Source: Pantoea rwandensis (GTDB taxonomy: Bacteria > Pseudomonadota > Gammaproteobacteria > Enterobacterales > Enterobacteriaceae). From it: a stretch of DNA of 64,000 bases. The translations under genes and the position numbers were made by a program. Positions 57,326 through 64,000 of this stretch are shown here, in pieces. The stretch's first letter is position 1. Every line of letters starts with the position of its first letter. The DNA is taken from NCBI RefSeq assembly GCF_000759475.1, contig NZ_CP009454.1, positions 1,736,001-1,800,000 of the forward strand, written 5' to 3'. Under the pieces are notes generated by a model, which saw only the letters and a program-made list of their open reading frames with translations, was not told the origin of the DNA and did no database searches.

Positions 57326-58683
57326 AACACAGCTACCGTGGCCGCATGTTCTGGAAGATATTGCTGGGCTTCTGGATCGTTTTTGTCATCATTAGCCAGA
57401 TGTTGTGGCTGGGGTTTACGCTTTCCGGCAGTCATCATGAACCGCCAGAACTGATGGCGATTCGGCGTATTGTGAATTTGCAGATGGCCTCTGCGGTGTC
57501 GGTGTTGGAACGTGGTGGTCCCAGTTCATTGGATGACATGATGGCTGACTGGGAGCCCAACGATCGTCAGTTCTTCTCCGTGATTCAACATTCCAGGCCT
57601 ATGGCTACCCCCAATAATGCGCCGCCCGAGAGCATCAATGAGCCGTTCCATGGGCCTTTCCCCGACGTCATTGTGCGCTGGGTTAAAGGGCAGGACGGTA
57701 AAGAGTACGAGCTGCGTTATGACGTGAAGGGTCTGCGTGAAGATAGCTCGATGGGCGGCGGTGGGCCGCGTCGGATTCTGAATATCCCGGAGCCGATGTT
57801 TACCTTTGCTGGTGCGCTCGGTCTGCTGTTCAGCCTATTGCTGGCATGGAACCTGACGCGTCCGATGCGGCAGCTGCGTGAAGGTTTTGCGCGAGTCTCC
57901 AGTGGTGATTTGTCAGTGCGGCTCTATCCTGTGATGCGCAAGCGTCACGATGAGCTTTCGATTGTGGCGCAGGATTTCGATGCCATGGTGGAGCGTCTTG
58001 ATACGCTGGTGAAGGCACGTGAGGAGTTGCTGCACGATATCTCCCACGAACTGCGCTCACCGCTGGCGCGCCTGCAACTGGCGACCGGTCTGGCGCGGCA
58101 AACGCCGGAGTCCGTCGAATCCTCCCTGAATCGCATTGATGAAGAAGCACGCCGTCTCGATAAGATGATCGGTGAACTGCTGACGCTGTCGCGAGCCGAA
58201 CACGAAAGCATGCCGGGCGAGCAGTATTTCGACCTCACCGGTCTGCTGCACGCAGTGGTCACGGACGTGCGCTATGAGGCTCAGATTCCGGGGGTAAAAG
58301 TCGATTTTCAGGTGGACGAGAACGCCGATTACACCGTGCACGGCAATGCTGAGTTGATTCGTCGTGGTGTGGAAAATGTGCTGCGTAATGCACTGCGTTT
58401 CTCGCACAAAGGCCAGCATATCAGCGTGAGGCTACAGGCGGAGAACCAGTGGCTGGCGATTCGCGTGCGCGATCAGGGGCCGGGCGTTGACGAAGAGAAG
58501 CTCTCCAGCATCTTCGATCCCTTCGTACGCGTTAATTCGCCACTGATGGGCAAGGGATACGGCTTAGGACTCTCCATCGTGCGTAAGGTGATTCTGGCGC
58601 ATCACGGTGAGGTACAGGCGGTCAATCGCCCTGAAGGTGGTCTGGAGCTGACCTTGAAGCTGCCGCGCTGGAAACAAGACTGA
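57322..58683 (+). CDS. Membrane sensor histidine kinase, CpxA-like
   Basis: 453 residues: helix 1 (about 12-33), a periplasmic sensor of about 120 residues, helix 2 (near 157-175), HAMP, HisKA with the phospho-acceptor H in LLHDISHELRSPLARLQLA, N-box VENVLRNALRFS, G1 VRDQGPGVDEEKL and G2 GKGYGLGLSIVRK. The periplasmic part is rich in Pro, Met and His (SHHEPPEL, then MATPNNAPPESINEPFHGPF), which could hint at a metal or envelope signal; this is speculation. Translationally coupled to the regulator. The stop is followed by about 760 bases of repeats. Confidence 0.88.
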   Translation: MKHSYRGRMFWKILLGFWIVFVIISQMLWLGFTLSGSHHEPPELMAIRRIVNLQMASAVSVLERGGPSSLDDMMADWEPNDRQFFSVIQHSRPMATPNNAPPESINEPFHGPFPDVIVRWVKGQDGKEYELRYDVKGLREDSSMGGGGPRRILNIPEPMFTFAGALGLLFSLLLAWNLTRPMRQLREGFARVSSGDLSVRLYPVMRKRHDELSIVAQDFDAMVERLDTLVKAREELLHDISHELRSPLARLQLATGLARQTPESVESSLNRIDEEARRLDKMIGELLTLSRAEHESMPGEQYFDLTGLLHAVVTDVRYEAQIPGVKVDFQVDENADYTVHGNAELIRRGVENVLRNALRFSHKGQHISVRLQAENQWLAIRVRDQGPGVDEEKLSSIFDPFVRVNSPLMGKGYGLGLSIVRKVILAHHGEVQAVNRPEGGLELTLKLPRWKQD

Positions 58684-58744
58684 AGGTTTAAAGCGCTCAC
58701 AACTTAACCCGATTCCTATGAATCCAGAGCAGGGCGCCCATACA

Positions 58745-58813
58745 GTCCGGTTGGCACAGGCAAGTGCAATGCATTGCAACTCATACTACGAAGCTATTTG
58801 CACTGAGCCGGAC
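58745..58813. repeat. Nested palindrome downstream of the sensor kinase
   Basis: GTCCGG (58745-58750) pairs with CCGGAC (58808-58813), enclosing a perfect 14-bp palindrome TGCAATGCATTGCA (58765-58778). No T-run. Possibly a degenerate terminator or repeat. Confidence 0.45.
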
Positions 58814-58856
58814 ATCTAATGCAGTCAAAAGCAGCACGCACAATGTGGAGTAGGGC

Positions 58857-58957
58857 AGGACGACCGGGCAGAGGAGCAAAGCGTCCCTCGCCATGGATGG
58901 CGAGGGCCGAGGCCCAGGGATGGTTTATGCCGTCTTTGCGATCTGCCCGGTTGTCCT
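58857..58957. repeat. 101-bp stem-loop element with nested hairpin
   Basis: AGGACGACCGGGCAGA (58857-58872) matches the complement of 58942-58957 at 15 of 16 bases; GCAAAG/CTTTGC extends the stem with a one-base offset. Inside, CCCTCGCCAT-GG-ATGGCGAGGG (58885-58906) is a perfect 10-bp hairpin. It directly abuts the minisatellite. Confidence 0.65.
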
Positions 58958-58960
58958 GAC

Positions 58961-59320
58961 CGACCGCACCATCCTCAACGCCACCGCACCATCCCTAACG
59001 CCACCGCACCATCCCTAACGCCACCGCACCATCCCTAACGCCACCGCACCATCCCTAACGCCACCGCACCATCCCTAACGCCACCGCACCATCCCTAACG
59101 CCACCGCACCAGCCCTAACGCCACCGCACCAGCCCCAACGCCACCGCACCAGCCCCAACTCCGCCGCACCAGCCCCAGTGCCACAGCACGAGCCCCAACG
59201 CCGCCGCACCAGCCCCAGTGCCACAGCACCAGCCCCAACGCCACAGCACGAGCCCCAACGCCGCCGCACCAGCCCCAACACCACAGCACCAGCCCCAACA
59301 CCACCACACTAGCCCGACGT
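58961..59320. repeat. 20-bp minisatellite, 17 clear units plus decayed ones
   Basis: Six identical units of CCACCGCACCATCCCTAACG (58981-59100) are preceded by one variant (58961) and followed by ten increasingly divergent units (to 59300), then one or two relics. Units 59161-59260 alternate CCGCCGCACC and CCACAGCACG types, hinting at a 40-bp higher-order period. The minus strand is G-rich (GG or GGG four times per unit) and open in all three frames, with no start signal. Confidence 0.97.
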
Positions 59321-59395
59321 CACCGCCACGCGTCCCAATTCAACCGATCTAGCACTAACCGCCACCGCACCCTTTGGTTCCAGGCAGCGACACAA

Positions 59396-59426
59396 ACAAA
59401 AACGGCACCCAGTGGGTGCCGTTTTT
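59396..59426. terminator. Terminator downstream of crr
   Basis: AACGGCACCC (59401-59410) pairs with GGGTGCCGTT (59414-59423), loop of three, A-run before and T-run after, so it works in both directions; the main user is crr on the minus strand. Confidence 0.9.
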
Positions 59427-59442
59427 ACTATCAAAACGCTGC

Positions 59443-59946
59443 TTACTTCTTGATGCGGATAACCGGGGTTTCGCCCACAGTCACCTGACCGGAGAGTTTG
59501 ATCAGGTCTTTGATCTCGTCCATGTTCGAAATCACAACCGGCGTCAGCGTAGATTTTGCTTTCTCTTCCAGCAATGGCAGATCAAACTCGATCACCACGT
59601 CGCCTTTTTTCACTTTCTGGCCTTCTTCGGCGATGCGTTTAAAGCCTTCACCTTTCAGTTCAACCGTATCGATACCGAAGTGGACGAACAGCTCGATGCC
59701 GTTGTCAGATTCGATTGAAAAGGCGTGGTTGGTCTCAAAAATCTTGCCAATGGTACCATCAACCGGTGCAACCATTTTGTTGCCAGTCGGTTTAATGGCG
59801 ATACCATCACCCACGATTTTCTCAGCAAATACCACATCAGGTACGTCTTCGATATTCACGATTTCGCCTGACAGAGGCGCAACGATATCAATAGTCCCTG
59901 ACGCGCTCTCTGATTTTTCGCCAAAAAGTTTAGAAAACAAACCCAT
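59443..59946 (-). CDS. crr: PTS glucose-specific EIIA component
   Basis: Cytoplasmic phosphocarrier (EIIA-Glc) that passes phosphate from HPr to glucose permease and signals carbon status to adenylate cyclase and non-PTS permeases. 167 residues, two fewer than E. coli, the difference lying in the flexible N-terminus ([18 protein letters not shown]). Active-site H89 is in [11 protein letters not shown] and the partner H74 in ETNHAF. Last gene of ptsH-ptsI-crr, 42 bases after ptsI. Confidence 0.98.
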   Translation of the reverse strand: MGLFSKLFGEKSESASGTIDIVAPLSGEIVNIEDVPDVVFAEKIVGDGIAIKPTGNKMVAPVDGTIGKIFETNHAFSIESDNGIELFVHFGIDTVELKGEGFKRIAEEGQKVKKGDVVIEFDLPLLEEKAKSTLTPVVISNMDEIKDLIKLSGQVTVGETPVIRIKK

Positions 59947-59988
59947 GATCTTCTCCTAAGCAGTAATTTGGGGCCAGCGTCTCGTGGA

Positions 59989-61716
59989 TCAGCAGAGCGT
60001 TTTTTCTTTAATGAACTTGTTCACCAGGTTCATTAAATCTTCCGCTGTGGGTTGAGCCAGAGCCTGCTCCGCCAATGCCTTAGCATCTTCGAAATTAGTA
60101 TTACGAATAATCTTCTTGATGCTCGGGATTGAAATGGCACTCATGCTGAATTCGTCCAGCCCCATTCCCAGTAACAGTAGTGTAGCACGTTCATCACCAG
60201 CCAGCTCACCACACATGCCGGTCCATTTCCCTTCGGCATGTGATGCGTCGATCACTTGCTTGATGAGGCCCAAAACAGATGGCGTCATTGGGTTATAGAG
60301 GTGTGAAATCAAATCATTACCACGATCGACCGCCAGAGTATACTGCGTCAGGTCATTTGTCCCAATACTAAAGAAGTCGACTTCTTTCGCCAGATGGCGC
60401 GCAATCACCGCTGAAGCTGGCGTTTCCACCATAATGCCCACTTCAATGGTCTCATCAAAGGCTTTACCTTCTTCGCGCAGCTGGGTTTTCAGCAGCTCCA
60501 GTTCGGCCTTCAGTGCACGCACTTCTTCCACCGAAATGATCATCGGGAACATGATGCGCAGTTTGCCGAAGGAAGAGGCACGCAGGATAGCGCGCAGCTG
60601 AGCATGCAGAATCTCTTTGCGGTCCATGGCGATACGAATCGCACGCCAGCCGAGGAACGGGTTGTCCTCTTTCGGCAGGTTCATGTACGGCAGATCTTTG
60701 TCGCCGCCGATGTCCATGGTACGCACGATAACAGCCTGAGACCCCATCGCTTCCGCCACAGCTTTGTAAGCCTGGAACTGCTCTTCTTCGGTGGGCAGTG
60801 AATCACGGTCCATAAACAGGAATTCGGTACGATACAGGCCCACGCCTTCCGCACCGTTGCGCTCTGCACCGGCGACATCGCGCACGGTACCAATGTTGGC
60901 GCACACTTCCACCTGATGGCCGTCCAGGGTGATGGCGGGCAGATCTTTCAGTTTCGCCAGTTCGTGCTTTTCAGACAGGTATTGCGTCTGAATCGCTTTC
61001 AGTTCTTCTTGTTCTGCATCGGTAGGATTAACGTAAATCTTGTTATTCACGCCATCAAGGATCAGGAAGTCACCGTTTTTGATTTGCGTGGTGACATTAC
61101 CGGTACCGACAATCGCTGGGATCTCCAGAGAACGCGCCATGATGGACGTATGCGAGGTACGGCCACCGATATCGGTGATAAAGCCCAGCACCTTCTTCAG
61201 GTTCAGCTGTGCGGTTTCTGAAGGCGTTAAATCTTTCGCCACCAGAATAGATTCTTCTGCGATAGCACCCAGGTCGACAATATGCAGACCGAGGATGTTT
61301 TGCAGCAGACGCTTACCGATGTCACGTACGTCAGCGGCACGTTCTTTCAGGTATTCGTCGTCGAGTTCTTCCAAAGCCTTGGCCTGGCCATCAATGACAG
61401 AGTACGCCGCAGCGTCAGCCGTTGCGTGATCTTTCTTAATCAGGTCGATGATTTCCTGCTCAAGCTCTTCGTCTTCGAGCAGCATGATGTGACCTTCAAA
61501 GATCGCCGCTTTCTCTTCACCGAGGGTTTCACCGGCTTTGACACGGATGGCTTCAAGCTGTACTGCCGCTTTGCCACGTCCATCAAGGAAGCGTTGAACT
61601 TCTTGCTCAACCTGATCGTCAGTAATTTTTTTACGGCTGATGACGATCTCATCTTCCTTCAGCAGAAGTGCTTTGCCGAAAGCGATACCCGGTGATGCTA
61701 AAATGCCTGAAATCAT
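59989..61716 (-). CDS. ptsI: PTS enzyme I
   Basis: Phosphoenolpyruvate-protein phosphotransferase that starts the PTS cascade by phosphorylating HPr. 575 residues. The active-site histidine is in [18 protein letters not shown] near 189; the PEP-binding C-terminal barrel has [38 protein letters not shown] and the cysteine of [16 protein letters not shown] precedes the ATG. Separated from ptsH by 159 bases. Confidence 0.98.
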   Translation of the reverse strand: MISGILASPGIAFGKALLLKEDEIVISRKKITDDQVEQEVQRFLDGRGKAAVQLEAIRVKAGETLGEEKAAIFEGHIMLLEDEELEQEIIDLIKKDHATADAAAYSVIDGQAKALEELDDEYLKERAADVRDIGKRLLQNILGLHIVDLGAIAEESILVAKDLTPSETAQLNLKKVLGFITDIGGRTSHTSIMARSLEIPAIVGTGNVTTQIKNGDFLILDGVNNKIYVNPTDAEQEELKAIQTQYLSEKHELAKLKDLPAITLDGHQVEVCANIGTVRDVAGAERNGAEGVGLYRTEFLFMDRDSLPTEEEQFQAYKAVAEAMGSQAVIVRTMDIGGDKDLPYMNLPKEDNPFLGWRAIRIAMDRKEILHAQLRAILRASSFGKLRIMFPMIISVEEVRALKAELELLKTQLREEGKAFDETIEVGIMVETPASAVIARHLAKEVDFFSIGTNDLTQYTLAVDRGNDLISHLYNPMTPSVLGLIKQVIDASHAEGKWTGMCGELAGDERATLLLLGMGLDEFSMSAISIPSIKKIIRNTNFEDAKALAEQALAQPTAEDLMNLVNKFIKEKTLC

Positions 61717-61796
61717 AACCCTACCTTTTAATCACGATGGCTCATTGACCCAATGCGTTGCCACTGTCGCGGAACAGTACTCTAAGGAAGCAAGAA

Positions 61797-61815
61797 CGCG
61801 GACAGGTTGTCCGCG
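61797..61815 (-). repeat. Hairpin in the ptsH-ptsI spacer
   Basis: CGCGGACA (61797-61804) pairs perfectly with TGTCCGCG (61808-61815), three-base loop, in the 159-base gap between the genes. No T-run; it may stabilise or process the ptsH mRNA. Confidence 0.55.
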
Positions 61816-61875
61816 ATCAAGATATTTGCACTCAATGGGGCAAAAGAGTCGGTTTAGTTGCTTGCCTGAGCGGAA

Positions 61876-62133
61876 TTACTCCAGCTCAGCCATCAGTTTC
61901 ACCAGGTGCTCAACCGCTTGCTGCTCATCTTCACCTTCAGCAGACAGTGTAACAACCGTACCCTGAGTCAGACCCAGGGTCTGCAGTTTGAACAGGCTTT
62001 TCGCGCTGGCAGATTTGCCATTGGAGGTCACAGTGATTTCTGACTGGAAAGCCTTAGCTTCTTTTACAAACTGAGCTGCAGGACGGGTATGAAGGCCGTT
62101 AGGTGCGGTAATGGTAACTTCTTGCTGGAACAT
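61876..62133 (-). CDS. ptsH: PTS phosphocarrier protein HPr
   Basis: 85-residue HPr, the expected length. H15 in [14 protein letters not shown] is phosphorylated by enzyme I; S46 lies in [24 protein letters not shown] before the ATG is the ribosome site. First gene of ptsH-ptsI-crr. Confidence 0.98.
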   Translation of the reverse strand: MFQQEVTITAPNGLHTRPAAQFVKEAKAFQSEITVTSNGKSASAKSLFKLQTLGLTQGTVVTLSAEGEDEQQAVEHLVKLMAELE

Positions 62134-62470
62134 TCTATTTCCCCAACTTTATCAGGTTTGGTGTTATGGATCTAAAGTCTAGCCTGGAGCCGTCACTTTA
62201 GCCTGTATAGGTGCGCTGGTATGGCATTAAGCTGACCAAAAAATGCGCTGAATAATGTGTGTCTTTACAGCAGCAGATCAAAAACTGTGCGAAAAGGTCA
62301 CCTTGCTAAGTATGCCGTGATTCGCCGTTTCGCCAAATCAGTAATTCCATTCAGCTTGATCCACTTCAAAGCCAGATTAATTTCAGGCACCGAAATAATT
62401 GGGAGCTTAAATACCAGAGCCGCGTCATTGAAATCAATCTGTCTGGTGATAAAAGTGAGATCTGCGCCAC
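62134..62470 (-). promoter_or_regulatory. ptsH leader and promoter region
   Basis: About 340 bases between the cysK terminator and ptsH without a gene. On the minus strand the segment CAGGCTAGACTTTAG (around 62172-62186) looks like the conserved ptsH leader/promoter of enterobacteria as I remember it. CRP and Cra sites would be expected further upstream but I could not assign them securely. Confidence 0.5.
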
Positions 62471-62498
62471 AAAAAAGCACCCATTTGGGTGCTTTTTT
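62471..62498. terminator. Terminator of cysK
   Basis: GCACCCA (62477-62483) with TGGGTGC (62486-62492), flanked by A6 and T6, so usable on both strands; it ends the cysK transcript. Confidence 0.9.
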
Positions 62499-62520
62499 CG
62501 TCGTTTTCAGACTAAGGCGT

Positions 62521-63492
62521 TTACTGCTGCAGCTCTTTTTCAGTGAACAGGTCGGCGAACAAAGCGGTACTTAAATAACGCTCGCCAGAGGAGGGCAGAA
62601 TCACCACGATATTCTTGTTGGCGAATGCCTCATCTTCCTGCAGCTTCAGCGCAGCAGCCACTGCCGCACCTGAAGAGATACCGGCCAGAATGCCTTCTTC
62701 TTCCATCAGCTGACGCGCAGTGCTGATGGCTTCTTCGTTGGTGATGGCGACAACCCGATCAACCAGTTTCAGGTCAAGGTTGCCGGGGATGAAACCTGCG
62801 CCGATGCCTTGAATCTTATGCGGGCCCGGTTTGATCTCTTCACCAGCGATAGCCTGAGCGATGACCGGAGAGTCAGTCGGCTCTACCGCTACGGTAATTA
62901 AGTCTTTTTTGCCTTTGGTGTTCTTGATGTAACGGCTTACGCCTGTCAGCGTGCCGCCGGTACCTACACCCGCAATGAACACATCTACTTCACCGTCTGT
63001 GTCTTCCCAGATTTCCGGGCCGGTGGTTTTCTCATGGATTTCCGGGTTAGCTGGATTACTGAATTGCTGCAGCAGCACAAATTTATCCGGATCGCCGGCG
63101 ACGATTTCCTCGGCTTTAGCGATGGCACCTTTCATGCCTTTTGCGCCTTCTGTCAGCACCAGATTCGCGCCCAGTGCTTTCAGCAGCTTGCGACGTTCAA
63201 CAGACATGGTCTCTGGCATGGTCAGCGTGAGCTTGTAACCACGAGCGGCGGCCACGTAAGCCAGTGCAATGCCGGTGTTACCGCTGGTTGGCTCGACCAG
63301 TTCAACGCCTGGCTTCAAAATTCCGCGCTTTTCTGCGTCCCAAATCATATTGGCACCGATACGGCATTTGACGCTGAAGCTCGGGTTACGCGATTCGACC
63401 TTCGCCAGGATCCGTCCATTACCGATGCGGTTCAGTCGAACCAGCGGCGTATGACCAATTGTCAGAGAGTTGTCTTCATAGATCTTACTCAT
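62521..63492 (-). CDS. cysK: Cysteine synthase A
   Basis: PLP enzyme joining sulfide and O-acetylserine to cysteine. 323 residues. The PLP lysine is in [14 protein letters not shown] (near 42), the phosphate loop is [13 protein letters not shown], and [16 protein letters not shown] and [10 protein letters not shown] follow. PSFSVKCR distinguishes CysK from CysM. In E. coli it is CysB-activated and forms the cysteine synthase complex with CysE. Divergence from the neighbours is absent: cysZ lies upstream on the same strand. Confidence 0.98.
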   Translation of the reverse strand: MSKIYEDNSLTIGHTPLVRLNRIGNGRILAKVESRNPSFSVKCRIGANMIWDAEKRGILKPGVELVEPTSGNTGIALAYVAAARGYKLTLTMPETMSVERRKLLKALGANLVLTEGAKGMKGAIAKAEEIVAGDPDKFVLLQQFSNPANPEIHEKTTGPEIWEDTDGEVDVFIAGVGTGGTLTGVSRYIKNTKGKKDLITVAVEPTDSPVIAQAIAGEEIKPGPHKIQGIGAGFIPGNLDLKLVDRVVAITNEEAISTARQLMEEEGILAGISSGAAVAAALKLQEDEAFANKNIVVILPSSGERYLSTALFADLFTEKELQQ

Positions 63493-63595
63493 AGCTCGTC
63501 CTTAACTGTATGAAATATTGGGAACCCTCAGAGCATACCTGTTCTTCCGGTGTGCGGAAGGAAAGAAATCGCATATCTATATAGCCCACAACCAT

Positions 63596-63623
63596 AAGCC
63601 TTACGCAAAAATGCATAAGGCTT
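63596..63623. terminator. Hairpin between cysZ and cysK
   Basis: AAGCCTTACGC (63596-63606) pairs with GCATAAGGCTT (63613-63623) with one mismatch. A TTTT run follows only on the + strand; on the minus strand, where cysZ is read, the tail is weak. Confidence 0.5.
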
Positions 63624-63632
63624 TTTGAAGCT

Positions 63633-64000
63633 TTAACGACTCGCATGCTGTAGGCGGTAGCGATCAACCCACATCGCAGTTGCGCCACATACGGCCACCG
63701 GCATGATGGCCAGGTTCAGAATCGGAATCATGGTGAATAAACTGACCAGCGCGCCAAATTGCATGTTCGCCGTTTTATGCTGACGTAACGCACTGCGCAT
63801 CTGCTGAAAACTCACTTTGTGGTTATCAAACGGATAGTCGCAGTACTGCACCGATAGCATCCACGCGCTAAACAGAAACCATAATACCGGCGCCACCGTT
63901 TGTCCAAAACCGGGGATAAAGTAAAGCAGCAGCAATCCCAATGCGCGTGGTAAATAGTAGCCAAGCTTCTGTAATTCGCGCTTCATGATGCGCGGGATAT
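63633..64000 (-). CDS. cysZ: Sulfate transporter CysZ, 5' part outside the window
   Basis: C-terminal part of an inner-membrane sulfate permease. The frame is open to base 64000 with no stop (codons reading IPRI precede the internal methionine at 63986), so the gene begins beyond the right edge. The visible 120 residues hold [19 protein letters not shown], then [23 protein letters not shown] and [15 protein letters not shown], characteristic of CysZ. Adjacent to cysK as in E. coli. Confidence 0.95.
   Translation of the reverse strand, partial: IPRIMKRELQKLGYYLPRALGLLLLYFIPGFGQTVAPVLWFLFSAWMLSVQYCDYPFDNHKVSFQQMRSALRQHKTANMQFGALVSLFTMIPILNLAIMPVAVCGATAMWVDRYRLQHASR

Noticed and set aside
59075..59309. 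Three overlapping 64-70 codon frames on the minus strand encoding G/V/L/R-rich repeats
   Set aside because: They are by-products of a stop-free 20-bp repeat read in all frames; no ribosome site and low complexity.
58684..59442. CRISPR array
   Set aside because: Repeats are directly contiguous 20-bp units without spacers, and no cas gene is present.
62257..62574. 105-codon + strand frame upstream of ptsH
   Set aside because: It crosses the cysK terminator and the end of cysK; no coding features.

Overview
This 64 kb window is chromosomal DNA of an Enterobacterales bacterium, most likely of the Erwiniaceae (Pantoea/Erwinia type). Nearly every gene has a close E. coli counterpart, and the order bcp-gcvR-dapA-bamC-purC-ypfJ-tmcA-ypfH-ypfN-dapE-yffB-ypfM-acrD-narQ, then nudK-ypfG-tktB-talA-maeB, then hemF-amiA-ypeA-yfeZ-yfeY-yfeX-cysPTWA-cysM-crr-ptsI-ptsH-cysK-cysZ, is the 52-55 min region of the E. 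coli map with local insertions and deletions. The genus assignment is inference. I see no tRNA or rRNA gene, no CRISPR array, no prophage and no insertion sequence.

Layout. 1-3.4 kb: the end of an ABC importer operon (two permeases and an ATPase) closed by a GpdQ-like metallophosphoesterase, which suggests uptake and hydrolysis of a phosphorus compound. 3.6-5.2 kb: a Cache-GGDEF diguanylate cyclase. 5.5-14.6 kb: housekeeping genes perM, bcp, gcvR, dapA-bamC, purC, ypfJ-tmcA and ypfH. 14.7-20.1 kb: ypfN, dapE-yffB, the 20-codon gene ypfM and the RND pump gene acrD. 20.3-29 kb: a nitrate module, with narQ and narP adjacent, then a yhcN-like stress gene, ansP and a compact napDABC operon. Its promoter has FNR-like and NarP-like sites at the spacing known for nap promoters. 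29-38 kb: a possible orphan GG-leader peptide, nudK, and an eight-gene sugar operon (DeoR regulator, ABC importer, AlsE-like epimerase, ROK kinase, ribokinase-like kinase). 38.5-46.6 kb: ypfG, ampH, tktB-talA and maeB. 46.9-51.5 kb: hemF, amiA, ypeA, yfeZ, yfeY and yfeX. 51.7-56.5 kb: cysPTWA and cysM for thiosulfate/sulfate uptake and cysteine synthesis. 56.6-58.7 kb: a CpxRA-like two-component system. 59.4-64 kb: crr-ptsI-ptsH, cysK and the C-terminal part of cysZ.

The most unusual material is repeat DNA rather than genes: a 17-unit 20-bp minisatellite between the sensor kinase and crr, a five-fold 36-bp in-frame expansion inside tmcA, a degenerate 36-bp array in front of perM, a 207-bp MITE-like element with perfect 23-bp ends between maeB and hemF, and palindromic elements in the intergenic gaps of convergent gene pairs. 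The best candidate for an undescribed gene is a 62-codon ORF with a VSGG leader-like start between napC and nudK. It is a weak prediction.
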